Of a stretch of 64,000 nt of DNA, positions 48,113 through 57,342 are shown one piece after another (position 1 is the first letter of the stretch; every line of letters begins with the position of its first letter). This DNA comes from Chryseobacterium sp. G0162. GTDB lineage: Bacteria > Bacteroidota > Bacteroidia > Flavobacteriales > Weeksellaceae. The notes under the pieces are model-generated. The model was not told the DNA's origin, did not search any database, and worked only from the letters and a program-made list of their open reading frames with translations. Both the position numbers and the translations under genes were made by a program. The stretch lies in the NCBI RefSeq assembly GCF_003815715.1, contig NZ_CP033922.1, positions 1,890,001 to 1,954,000 on the forward strand, in the 5' to 3' direction.

Positions 48113-48520
48113 CTATCGATCCTTCTGTTCCGTATCAAACGAAGAAAATGAGCACCATTTTTCTGACTGATTAATCATATTAATTAACATCCCTATTATT
48201 TGATTATACTGATTATGCAAATTATTAAATTGCTCTTCATTCATATAATTGCAGGCGTAAGCAAACTGAAGCCATGTTTGTGATTCCCGTGCTTCGCCTT
48301 CAGAGTCTGTAAGTTTAGCAATAAAGGATTTCTCATATCGTCTTTTCCCCCATGCTTCACTTATATTAGCTGTAACAGATCTTGATGATCTTCTTATCTG
48401 GTCTGTAAGAGAATAGAGTTCTTCTTTTGGAAAGATCTTAGAGAATTCATAAATCTGTTGAGCTGCCTCAAAAGACTTTTGATAAACTTTTAGGTCTTGA
48501 TGAAATTTAATTGTTGACAT
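48113..48520 (-). CDS. Four-helix-bundle (23S IVP / S23-like) protein
   Basis: A 135-residue four-helix-bundle protein of the family first seen in 23S rRNA intervening sequences and related to Avd of diversity-generating retroelements. The signature is DLKVYQKSFEAAQQIYEFSK, LTDQIRRSSRSVTANISEAW and the WLQFAYACNYM helix. Here it is free-standing inside an otherwise metabolic pair, with low-complexity spacers on both sides. Such genes are often patchily distributed. Function is unknown; nucleic-acid binding is an inference. Confidence 0.88.
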   Translation of the reverse strand: MSTIKFHQDLKVYQKSFEAAQQIYEFSKIFPKEELYSLTDQIRRSSRSVTANISEAWGKRRYEKSFIAKLTDSEGEARESQTWLQFAYACNYMNEEQFNNLHNQYNQIIGMLINMINQSEKWCSFSSFDTEQKDR

Positions 48521-48616
48521 AATGATTAATTAAGATTAAAAAATTATACTCAAACTCTCCCAACCTAAAAACACTCCTACTCTAATACTCTAATACTTTC
48601 CTACTCTATAACTCAA

Positions 48617-49531
48617 TTACTCTCTTACAAGAGGCATTGTAGAGCATCTCAACAGTCCTCCCATTTTTGAGATTTCTCTGTAAGGAATTTCTTCCACAGT
48701 CATTCCCCACTCATTTCTTAAATGGTTGTTCATTCTCGTGAATGCTTTGTCTGAAACTACAACATCTGGAGAAATAGAGAAAATATTCGGGAACATTTCA
48801 AACATTTCTTCATCGTTGATGTGGAAACAGTTTTCTTCTCCGAAAATATCGATGATTAGGCGGTAATCGCTTTCGTCTACAAATCCGTTTTTGTAGATGA
48901 TACATTTGTCTTCTCCTACAGGATTGAAAGTACAGTCCAGGTGTAAAATTCCTTCAAAAGGTACTTTATCATTTTTCTTCAGTTCAAGATCAATAATTCT
49001 TTTCTTCGGAAAGTATTCTTTTAAAATTTCAATGGCATACTCGTTGGTTCTTGCCGTTTTATAATTTCTGTAATCTTCACTGAAGCAGGTTCCGATGAAA
49101 ATAAAATCATTCCATACGATAACATCTCCGCCTTCAATATGTGCTGTTTCCGGAAGATTAATAATTTTTCTCCAGGCTACTTTTTCAAATACGCTTTTGT
49201 ATGCTTCCTGCTCATCTGCTCTGTCTGCAATTACGTTGGAAATAATCATTTTATCGTCAATTACAAAGGCTACATCTCTTGAAAAGACCTGATTATAATC
49301 TTGGATAATGCTTGGACGAAGTACTTCAACGTCATACTTTTTTAATACCGTTTCAAAAGCGTTCATCTCATTGATGATATCCACTTCCTTAGGATAAATG
49401 TTGTGTTCGATTGAGTAATATGACTTCGCGTCATAACTCTCCTCTAGTGTGGGAACAGCTCCCAATGAATTAGGCTGGCCTAGAACTACTGACTTCAGCC
49501 TACCCGTTTCGTTTTTAATGTTTAGTCTCAT
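48617..49531 (-). CDS. Dimethylarginine dimethylaminohydrolase / arginine deiminase-related protein
   Basis: A 304-residue pentein-fold enzyme. KSVVLGQPNSLGA at the N-terminus, HIEGGDVIVWND (acid site), the catalytic histidine in LHLDCTFNPVG near 197 and nucleophile C296 in GGLLRCSTMPL are visible. Members hydrolyse arginine, methylated arginines or citrulline-like guanidino groups. With CtlX next to it the likely route is arginine to citrulline to ornithine, but the exact substrate is not determined by sequence. Confidence 0.85.
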   Translation of the reverse strand: MRLNIKNETGRLKSVVLGQPNSLGAVPTLEESYDAKSYYSIEHNIYPKEVDIINEMNAFETVLKKYDVEVLRPSIIQDYNQVFSRDVAFVIDDKMIISNVIADRADEQEAYKSVFEKVAWRKIINLPETAHIEGGDVIVWNDFIFIGTCFSEDYRNYKTARTNEYAIEILKEYFPKKRIIDLELKKNDKVPFEGILHLDCTFNPVGEDKCIIYKNGFVDESDYRLIIDIFGEENCFHINDEEMFEMFPNIFSISPDVVVSDKAFTRMNNHLRNEWGMTVEEIPYREISKMGGLLRCSTMPLVRE

Positions 49532-49754
49532 AAAGATTTATGCAATACTACAAATATAAGTAAAGGTCTCTATCTAGAAAATTTTTGGATTATTTTATGT
49601 CTGAAATTTGGCCTTTGCAAGCACCTTCTTTTAGCGAAATTCTCCCCCTATCCAACAAACCGTAGTATAAAGCACACAAAAACGTCTACAACCTACTATA
49701 TTTCATCTACATAAGAACAGAAAAATAGATTTTTTTTACAATTTAACATCCTAC

Positions 49755-49770
49755 ATTAGTGATATAATTT
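49755..49770. promoter_or_regulatory. Conserved box ATTAGTGATATAATTT upstream of peptide 1
   Basis: The same 16 bp occur perfectly upstream of peptide 2 (50224-50239), at nearly the same distance from the ATG (about 55-70 bp). No other copy was noticed. It may be a promoter-operator element; TAATTTTC inside it is a weak -7 candidate. Confidence 0.6.
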
Positions 49771-49822
49771 TCGCGGAATTATATATGCTAAAACTTTATT
49801 ATTAACATCAAAAATCAAAGTC

Positions 49823-49987
49823 ATGAACAAGAAAAATCCTGTGCTGAAAAATGCACGAAAATTAGAAAGAGACCAACAAAAATTTATTATTGGAGGTGAA
49901 TTTACAGGGCCTAGAAAATGCTGTGAATATGATGATGTTACTGGAGCATGCTTCCTCTGGGTATGTAACAGATGTGGTTGTCCATAA
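49823..49987 (+). CDS. GG-leader cysteine-rich peptide precursor 1 (bacteriocin/RiPP-like)
   Basis: A 54-residue peptide. The leader MNKKNPVLKNARKLERDQQK ends at FIIGG (residues 21-25), a double-glycine site of the kind cut by C39 peptidase-containing exporters. The 29-residue core is EFTGPRK, then CCEYDDVTGAC, FLWVC, NRCGCP, giving six cysteines in the pattern CC-x8-C-x4-C-x2-C-x-C-P. Peptides 2 and 3 share leader and cysteine pattern. It has its own terminator. The ATG context matches the paralogs. No transporter or modification enzyme lies in the window. Real coding is supported by conservation of the leader and cysteines among three copies. Confidence 0.85.
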   Translation: MNKKNPVLKNARKLERDQQKFIIGGEFTGPRKCCEYDDVTGACFLWVCNRCGCP

Positions 49988-49996
49988 AATATTGAG

Positions 49997-50030
49997 AAAG
50001 CCGTTTCATGAATTTTGATACGGCTTTTTT
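49997..50030 (+). terminator. Terminator of peptide 1
   Basis: AAAGCCGT (49997-50004) pairs with ACGGCTTT (50020-50027), followed by a T-run. It isolates peptide 1 from peptides 2 and 3. Confidence 0.88.
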
Positions 50031-50293
50031 AATGCGCCTACATCAAATTATATGTAAAAGGGTTTTTGTAACAGTAACTTTCAATTTCACCTTTCTGAGC
50101 CGTACTCTATCTTCTTTATTTTATGATAAAAAATTGTTGAAATTCTATTTAATACAATACAACTTATTAAATTTCACACACATAATAATAAAAAATTCTT
50201 TTTTAAACAAAATAAAGTCATATATTAGTGATATAATTTATCATTAAATTATATTATTTAAAACTTAACTATCAACATCAAAAAATCAAAATC
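50031..50293. other. AT-rich spacer between peptides 1 and 2
   Basis: Apart from the conserved 16-bp box (50224-50239) and the 30-bp ATG-proximal segment that resembles the leaders of peptides 1 and 3 (AACATCAAAAA), nothing coding or structured is seen. Confidence 0.6.
50224..50239. promoter_or_regulatory. Conserved box ATTAGTGATATAATTT upstream of peptide 2
   Basis: Perfect 16-bp match with the box upstream of peptide 1. Peptide 3, 46 bp behind peptide 2, lacks it and is probably co-transcribed. Confidence 0.6.
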
Positions 50294-50458
50294 ATGAACA
50301 AGAAAAATCCTGTGCTAAAAAACGCACAAAAATTAGGAAGAGAGCAACAAAAATCAGTAGTAGGTGGAATAGGAATCTCAGCAGGCAAAAGATGCTGTGA
50401 ATGGGATCCGTCAGGAAAATGCACGCTCTATACTTGTGATAGATGTCAATGTCCATAA
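50294..50458 (+). CDS. GG-leader cysteine-rich peptide precursor 2 (bacteriocin/RiPP-like)
   Basis: A 54-residue peptide with leader MNKKNPVLKNAQKLGREQQK, cleavage-type site SVVGG (21-25) and core IGISAGKR, CCEWDPSGKC, TLYTC, DRCQCP. Cysteine spacing is CC-x7-C-x4-C-x2-C-x-C-P. The leader is nearly identical to peptide 3 and differs from peptide 1 at Q12, G15, E17 and S21/V22, while cores diverge outside the cysteines, tryptophan/tyrosine and the final CP. That is the pattern of a precursor family that keeps a recognition leader and varies its product. Confidence 0.85.
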   Translation: MNKKNPVLKNAQKLGREQQKSVVGGIGISAGKRCCEWDPSGKCTLYTCDRCQCP

Positions 50459-50504
50459 AAAAATCAGAACTTAACTATCTATTAACATCAAAAACAACAA
50501 AATC

Positions 50505-50663
50505 ATGAACAAGAAAAATCCTGTGCTAAAAAACGCACAAAAATTAGGAAGAGAGCAACAAAAATCGGTAATCGGTGGAATAAACAGAGAAAGATACTGC
50601 TGTGAGTGGAATGAAGATGGTAGCTGCAGAATCTGGACATGTGGTAACTGCGTTTGCCCTTAA
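50505..50663 (+). CDS. GG-leader cysteine-rich peptide precursor 3 (bacteriocin/RiPP-like)
   Basis: A 52-residue peptide. The leader is the same as peptide 2 through residue 22 and ends SVIGG. The core is INRERY, CCEWNEDGSC, RIWTC, GNCVCP with the same six-cysteine pattern. The 46-bp spacer from peptide 2 repeats the ATG-proximal sequence, so peptides 2 and 3 look like a recent tandem duplication. A terminator follows 10 bp after the stop. Confidence 0.85.
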   Translation: MNKKNPVLKNAQKLGREQQKSVIGGINRERYCCEWNEDGSCRIWTCGNCVCP

Positions 50664-50672
50664 TAAAATAAT

Positions 50673-50703
50673 AAACCTGCTTTTCCAAGCAGGTTTTCTT
50701 TTA
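50673..50703. terminator. Bidirectional terminator between peptide 3 and the barrel gene
   Basis: AAACCTGCTT (50673-50682) pairs with AAGCAGGTTT (50687-50696). TTTCTTTT follows on the plus strand and ATTATTTTATT on the minus strand, and it touches the stop of the converging gene at 50701. Confidence 0.87.
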
Positions 50704-52875
50704 TCTTGCTCTATTCTCTTCATCCGTTCTCTGGGTTTCTTTTGCCTGATATTTTGAACCACCAAAACTATAACTCAGTGAAAAAAAGAACCGGCTGTTA
50801 TCCCACCAATGCCTAAACTGATTGTCTATAATCTGTTTATACCTAAACTCTAACTTTTGATCATAAGTATCAAAAATATTATTATAGCCGATCTTCGTGT
50901 TCAGCTTATTATCCAACCAGGATTTTTGAATGGATAGATCTATGCTATAACGTGGTTTGATAATATAAAGACTGTTTCCGGTTTTAGATTCATAATTAGT
51001 AAATAGATTAATGGTGTATCCTTTGGGTAAAGTAAACACTTGATTTACCCTGATTTCATAGTTATAAATGCCCAGTGTAAAAACCTGATCAAGATAAGGT
51101 CTGAACTCATAATTATAATATCCAGTAATCTGGCTTGTTATATTCCACCATTTTGTAATTTTCACTGGAAAACTTGTTTCCAACACTGCAAAATTACGGT
51201 ACGGAAGGTTCGTTCCCAGATATTCCAATACATTGGTTTTCGGATTATATCTTGGATAACGGGTCATAACATCTTTTTCTTTTCCTACCGTAAAACTTGT
51301 GATCCAATTTTTATATCGATAGGTTGCTCTGACCTGGCTGGTAAAAGAAGGCTGCAAATAAGGATTTCCCATCCAGTAATTCAAAGGACTGAAGTAATAC
51401 CGAAACGGATTAAGCTGTGAAAAAACGGGTCTTGTTATTTTTCTGCTATAAGCCAACGAAAACTCATTAGATTTATTGAAAGTATAATTTGCACTGAAGG
51501 ATGGTAGCCATTCCAGATAATTTCTTGAAACAATAGAATCTACAGTAACAGCATCAGAAATACTATTTGTATTTTCAAACCTTAATCCTGCATTGATCTG
51601 AAGTTTTCCAAATTTTTGTTTATATGCCAGATAACCTGCAACTATTTTCTCTTTGTAGGAAAACAGATTAGTTCTCCCGGGATCGAAGACAAACTGGTTA
51701 TTTACTGATAGCGTGTCATATCTCATATTGTTATGGGTATTAGACTGGCTATATTTAAGCCCCGCTTCTATCTCTGCATCCCCTATTTTTTGAGAAGCAT
51801 CAATTTGTCCTGTATAAATATCGATCTTATTGACAAGGTCAGATTTCCAATAGGACAATACTGCTGAAGAAGGCTTATCTTTATTAATAAAATCGTCCTG
51901 CTGTTTGTTTTTCACCGAAAGATAATTACCTAAAAAACTTATCTTAAATCCTTTATTCTGAAAAGAATAATCAGTAGTAATTCCGTAATTGTTCTGGAAA
52001 TAGTACATTGGGTTTTCATTTTCGGTATTAAAAACAAGCTGTGTTTCACTTTTGTCCGTAGTATATAATGAACCTAAGCGCATCCGGTCAATATCCCTGA
52101 AGTTACCTCTGAGATTCAGGCTTAGTCTATTTTTATCATTCAATCTGAAATCAGCTCCTGCCTGAATGCTGTACACCTTTATCTGATCCTCCTGATAGGT
52201 CCTGGTCCTCATAACATTGGTATTAGCTAGCCTTTGTAGGGCATTGTATCGGTAAACTGAGATTCCATCATTATATCCAGCCTGCAAACTGTACGCTACT
52301 TTTTCTGTGTTATAAGTAATATTCAAAGTATTCTCCCGGGAATTGAACTTATATGCATACACATTTCCATTATAGCTTCCTTTCCAACCCAGATTGGTAT
52401 TCTTTTTTAGTTTAATGTCGATAATTCCCTTAAACTCAGCATCATATTTTGAAGATGGATTCGTGTTTACTTCGATAGATTCTACCATTTCTGGTGATAA
52501 AGACCGCAAATAAGCCTGCAACTCCTGATTACTCATTACAATAGGTTTGCCATCAATGAATATGGCGGGGGTCTCTCTTCCCCCAATAAAAATTCCCTCT
52601 TCCTGATCAACAGTAACTCCCGGTGTTTTTCTCAGTACATCGAGAAGATGGGTAGAAGTTTTAAAATCTTTATTACCGGAAACAGCCATCGTCAAATTTC
52701 CATCATTTAATTTGATTCGTCGTGGGGCAGATTGGATCACGACTTCTGAAATGTTTGTTGTCGGAGGCTTTTGTTGAGCAAGAGAATCTGATACCTTTTG
52801 TCCTGTGGTTTGCTGTGCATTACCAAAAACAGAAAGAAAAAGCAGTAACAGAAAGAACCATAATTTGATCATCAT
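50701..52875 (-). CDS. Outer membrane beta-barrel family protein (OMP_b-brl_3), third copy
   Basis: A 724-residue TonB-receptor-like protein. It has a signal peptide (FFLLLLFLSVFGNAQQ) and a plug region with VVIQSAPRRIKLNDGNLTMA, LLDVLRKTPGVTVDQEEGIF, PAIFIDGKPIVMSNQE and ESIEVNTNPSSKYDAEFKGI, followed by a long barrel. It belongs to the same family as the pair at 39534-44104 but is clearly more distant (different plug motifs, opposite strand). The AraC-type gene upstream probably regulates it. A TACTTTTG box within the 80-bp gap could start a separate transcript. Confidence 0.87.
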   Translation of the reverse strand: MMIKLWFFLLLLFLSVFGNAQQTTGQKVSDSLAQQKPPTTNISEVVIQSAPRRIKLNDGNLTMAVSGNKDFKTSTHLLDVLRKTPGVTVDQEEGIFIGGRETPAIFIDGKPIVMSNQELQAYLRSLSPEMVESIEVNTNPSSKYDAEFKGIIDIKLKKNTNLGWKGSYNGNVYAYKFNSRENTLNITYNTEKVAYSLQAGYNDGISVYRYNALQRLANTNVMRTRTYQEDQIKVYSIQAGADFRLNDKNRLSLNLRGNFRDIDRMRLGSLYTTDKSETQLVFNTENENPMYYFQNNYGITTDYSFQNKGFKISFLGNYLSVKNKQQDDFINKDKPSSAVLSYWKSDLVNKIDIYTGQIDASQKIGDAEIEAGLKYSQSNTHNNMRYDTLSVNNQFVFDPGRTNLFSYKEKIVAGYLAYKQKFGKLQINAGLRFENTNSISDAVTVDSIVSRNYLEWLPSFSANYTFNKSNEFSLAYSRKITRPVFSQLNPFRYYFSPLNYWMGNPYLQPSFTSQVRATYRYKNWITSFTVGKEKDVMTRYPRYNPKTNVLEYLGTNLPYRNFAVLETSFPVKITKWWNITSQITGYYNYEFRPYLDQVFTLGIYNYEIRVNQVFTLPKGYTINLFTNYESKTGNSLYIIKPRYSIDLSIQKSWLDNKLNTKIGYNNIFDTYDQKLEFRYKQIIDNQFRHWWDNSRFFFSLSYSFGGSKYQAKETQRTDEENRAR

Positions 52876-52955
52876 AATTTTTAAATTTTATGAGATCAAA
52901 AGTATTGGCTTGTTGCAAAAATCAGGTTTTGAAATTAAAATTCCGCAGTACGAAA

Positions 52956-54020
52956 TTATAAATTAAGACTATGAAACCCAGTATCAGAAGGTGTTTGTGT
53001 TTGCTTGTATAAAAGTGGTGTTGTATTCTTTATTTTCTTGAACGTTGAAAAGAAAGTTGATTTTGAGTTGAATCCTACTTCATAACCAATCTCTTCAATT
53101 TTTAAATAAGAGCCATTTTCTATTTTTCCACAGGCTTCACCGATTCTGTATTCATTAATGTAGGTGGAAAAACTTTTACCTAAGTTATCGTTCAACAGCT
53201 GGGAAAGCTGATGAGTCGATATATTCATTCTGAAGGCAAGGTCACTTAATTTAAGATTCGGATTTTTATAGAGTTCTTCTGCGTTCATCAGTTTTTCTAA
53301 TCTGGAAGCAAAATTATCCGCCTGCTCTTCGGAAATCTTTTTATTGGAATATCTGTTCCCGGGATCTTTTACCGGGATCTGCTGATCTTTTTTATTGAAT
53401 AAGATTAAAAAATTAGCATACAGAACGAATGAAAAAACCAAGCTTCCTCCTGCACAATAGATCTGTATCCAACCTGTAGAAATAAGCTGGTAAGTCAAAA
53501 AGATAATCACATTACTGATCAGAACCGGAAGAACAAATCTGTTAGTCCTTATAATATTCTGCTTAGAAAAAATATAATACTGATAAACTGTGAGACAAAT
53601 AAATACTGACCAGACGGTGTATATAAAAGTTCCAATATAACGATCCCAAGTCACAGGAAAGAACAGATAAAGCAAACCTACAGTTCCTAAGACCAAAGTA
53701 AGGATTCCAAATAACATGCGGCAATTTTTCAAATCAAAATATTCCTGTTGAAAAGATGCCTTCACATAATAATATAAAGCTGGACCTGTAAAGAACAATG
53801 CGGCCAAGCCCAAATAAGGAATTAATCTTGGTAAATCAGGGTAAAAGTAGATGCATACTGAGATTCCCACTCTTAAACTTAGCATGAGCAAAAGAAGTCC
53901 AAGGAAAAAATCAGGTATACATTTCAGTTTTTTGACAAACAGCAGATAAATACCAAGCAGCAACCCATTAAAGGCTCCTACTGCACTAAAGAAAAAAAGC
54001 ATCTGCTGTCCGAAGGTCAT
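52956..54020 (-). CDS. Membrane-anchored AraC-family transcriptional regulator
   Basis: A 354-residue protein. The first about 215 residues form seven to eight membrane helices (around 8-28, 38-58, 68-86, 101-121, 130-148, 165-183, 190-210). A charged linker leads to a C-terminal AraC double helix-turn-helix (LKLSDLAFRMNISTHQLSQL and IGYEVGFNSKSTFFSTFKKI). It is thus a one-component, membrane-embedded sensor-regulator, a common architecture in Bacteroidota. Position and orientation make the barrel gene downstream its likely target. The signal is unknown. Confidence 0.9.
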   Translation of the reverse strand: MTFGQQMLFFFSAVGAFNGLLLGIYLLFVKKLKCIPDFFLGLLLLMLSLRVGISVCIYFYPDLPRLIPYLGLAALFFTGPALYYYVKASFQQEYFDLKNCRMLFGILTLVLGTVGLLYLFFPVTWDRYIGTFIYTVWSVFICLTVYQYYIFSKQNIIRTNRFVLPVLISNVIIFLTYQLISTGWIQIYCAGGSLVFSFVLYANFLILFNKKDQQIPVKDPGNRYSNKKISEEQADNFASRLEKLMNAEELYKNPNLKLSDLAFRMNISTHQLSQLLNDNLGKSFSTYINEYRIGEACGKIENGSYLKIEEIGYEVGFNSKSTFFSTFKKIKNTTPLLYKQTQTPSDTGFHSLNL

Positions 54021-54042
54021 GGCTTATTTATTTTTCTAATAT

Positions 54043-54116
54043 CAATTGTTCTATCAATAGAAACGGACTTTAGTCCATTTCATCGATAAATATCATTCAT
54101 TTGGCTTTAGCCGAAA
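54043..54116 (-). repeat. GGCTAAAGCC dispersed repeat, copy 2 (inverted)
   Basis: Minus strand: AAGTTTCGGCTAAAGCC ... AAATGGAC-TAAA-GTCCGTTT followed by CTATTGATAG. It has the same order as copies 1 and 3, with the inner stem changed from GGGC/GCCC to GGAC/GTCC and pairing kept. Confidence 0.8.
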
Positions 54117-54182
54117 CTTATCTTTTTACAAGAGTAAATTTAATAAATTATTGAATTGAATTCCAGATAGATGGGATTTTTT

Positions 54183-54250
54183 TAGGTTTTGGCTAAAGCC
54201 AATGGAATTTTTTATTTCTAAACGGGCTAAAGCCCGTTTCTATTGAATAA
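54183..54250 (+). repeat. GGCTAAAGCC dispersed repeat, copy 3
   Basis: AGGTTTTGGCTAAAGCCAAT then the palindrome AAACGGGC-TAAA-GCCCGTTT (54220-54239) and CTATTGA. It faces copy 2 across about 65 bp. Confidence 0.8.
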
Positions 54251-54307
54251 TAAGCGTTGTGGATAACATTGTGGATAACGTTGTTCGGGTATTATAATGC
54301 CCTATAT

Positions 54308-54395
54308 CCTTAGCCCCGATAGAAACGGCTACCCCACAGCAGGTTTTGGACAGCATGGGCGCGAGGAGTAAAAGTGGATAGCGGGAAACAGCTCC
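54308..54395 (+). repeat. AGCCCCGATAG...GCGGGAAACAGCTCC repeat, copy 2
   Basis: Second copy of the element at 3619-3730. Starts and ends are nearly identical (CCGATAGAAACGG; GAGGAGTAAAAGTGGATAGC), the centre is shorter. It lies 65 bp past the gltA stop, just beyond the gltA terminator. With the two GGCTAAAGCC copies it fills the 439-bp gene-free stretch 54021-54459. Confidence 0.8.
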
Positions 54396-54401
54396 TAACC
54401 A

Positions 54402-54440
54402 TTAAAAAACAAAAAATCCCAAAGCAAGCCTTGGGATTTT
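54402..54440 (-). terminator. Terminator of gltA
   Basis: AAAATCCCAA (54413-54422) pairs with TTGGGATTTT (54431-54440). A long T-run follows on the minus strand. Confidence 0.92.
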
Positions 54441-54459
54441 GATATGGTAAAAGCAAATA

Positions 54460-55746
54460 TTATCTGCTTGCGATATCGATATAGTTTCTTTCCTGAGCAC
54501 CTTGGTAAACCTGTCTCGGTCTTCCGATTGGGTCTCCTTTCAATCTCATTTCTTTCCATTGAGAGATCCATCCTGGTAGTCTTCCTAATGCAAACATTAC
54601 AGTGAACATTTCTGTAGGAATTCCTAGTGCTCTGTAGATGATACCAGAGTAGAAGTCTACGTTTGGATATAGTTTTCTTTCTACGAAGTACTCATCTTCA
54701 AGGGCTACTCTTTCTAACTGCATTGCAATATCAAGAGCCTTATCCTGAATTCCTAATGCTTTAAGGATATCATCAGCAGCTTTCTTGATAATTTTCGCTC
54801 TTGGATCGAAGTTTTTGTACACTCTGTGTCCGAATCCCATTAGACGGAAGCTATCTCCTTTATCTTTAGCTTTAGCTACATATTTAGATACGTCACCACC
54901 ATCTTTCTCAATAAGCTCAAGCATTTCGATTACAGCTTGGTTAGCACCACCGTGAAGTGGTCCCCAAAGTGCAGATACTCCAGCAGAGATAGAAGCAAAA
55001 AGACCTGTGTGAGCAGAACCTACCATTCTTACTGTAGAAGTAGAACAGTTTTGCTCGTGGTCAGCGTGAAGGATTAATAGTTTATCTAATGCATTTACTA
55101 CTACCGGATCGATTTCGAAATCAGCGTTTGGTAATCTGAATGCCATTTTGTAGAAGTTCTCTACATAGCTTAGGTTGTTATCTCCGTGGTTTAATGGTAA
55201 ACCTTGAGTTTTTCTGTACGTCCAAGCACAAAGGTGAGAGAATTTAGCGATCATCAGCTCAGCTGCGTGATCCATTTCTTCTTTAGAGTTTACGTTAACG
55301 GCTTTCGGGTTGAAAGCTGTCAATGCAGACGTCATAGAAGATAAAACTCCCATAGGGTGAGCAGAACGAGGAAAAACATCAATGATCTTTTTCATCTCAT
55401 CTGCGATGAAGTTATATTTTTTAATATTGTTGTCGAAAGAAGTAAATTGATCCTGAGTAGGTAATTCTCCATGTAATAAAAGATACATTACTTCTGTAAA
55501 GTTAGATTTCTCAGCAATTTGCTCGATTGGATAACCTCTGTAGAATAATTCTCCTTTATCTCCGTCTAAGTAAGTGATGTCGCTAATAGTAGCTCCTGTA
55601 TTTTTGTAACCTAAATCCAGAGTGATTAAACCTGTCTGGTCTCTTAATTTTGAAATATCAATCCCTCTGTCTCCGATAGTACTATCCACGATTGGATATT
55701 CATATGAATTACCGTCGTAATTCAATATTACTTTGTTGTCTGACAT
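54460..55746 (-). CDS. gltA: Citrate synthase
   Basis: Condenses acetyl-CoA and oxaloacetate at the entry of the TCA cycle. The 428-residue type II (hexameric class) enzyme has the N-terminal beta-strand domain with ITYLDGDKGELFYRGYPI. Catalytic histidines lie in LWGPLHGGANQAVIEML and GFGHRVYKNFDPRA, with the catalytic Asp in NVDFYSGI near 362. The C-terminal GRPRQVYQG is typical. It is downstream of eno on the same strand with an 84-bp gap. Confidence 0.97.
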   Translation of the reverse strand: MSDNKVILNYDGNSYEYPIVDSTIGDRGIDISKLRDQTGLITLDLGYKNTGATISDITYLDGDKGELFYRGYPIEQIAEKSNFTEVMYLLLHGELPTQDQFTSFDNNIKKYNFIADEMKKIIDVFPRSAHPMGVLSSMTSALTAFNPKAVNVNSKEEMDHAAELMIAKFSHLCAWTYRKTQGLPLNHGDNNLSYVENFYKMAFRLPNADFEIDPVVVNALDKLLILHADHEQNCSTSTVRMVGSAHTGLFASISAGVSALWGPLHGGANQAVIEMLELIEKDGGDVSKYVAKAKDKGDSFRLMGFGHRVYKNFDPRAKIIKKAADDILKALGIQDKALDIAMQLERVALEDEYFVERKLYPNVDFYSGIIYRALGIPTEMFTVMFALGRLPGWISQWKEMRLKGDPIGRPRQVYQGAQERNYIDIASR

Positions 55747-55830
55747 TATTTATTTATTTTTTTTAAATATACCACTTTCCATAAAATACGGCAAACAAAA
55801 ATTATCGCTTGCCGTTATTTATAAATTCAA

Positions 55831-57126
<1,296 letters not shown>

Positions 57127-57267
57127 TTATTTTTTTTAGTTTAGACAAATTTAATCAAAATTTAACTTTTAGGGGTATTTCAGGAGATATTTTTGAAATA
57201 AATCCAAGTTAAATTTTAGTTAATTTATATTATGATAAACAGGAGAATTGATAGGGTGGAATTATGC

Positions 57268-57302
57268 TAAAAAACTCTCCGGATCTTATAATCCGGAGAG
57301 TT
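57268..57302 (-). terminator. Terminator of the three-gene unknown operon
   Basis: AACTCTCCGGAT (57273-57284) pairs with ATCCGGAGAGTT (57291-57302), followed on the minus strand by TTTTTT. A perfect 12-bp stem. Confidence 0.94.
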
Positions 57303-57342
57303 GAAATTGATGTTTGATGTTCTTTTACCTATCATCTCTCTA

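Noticed and set aside
48113..48520. Diversity-generating retroelement, suggested by the Avd-like four-helix bundle
   Set aside because: No reverse transcriptase, template repeat or variable repeat is nearby.
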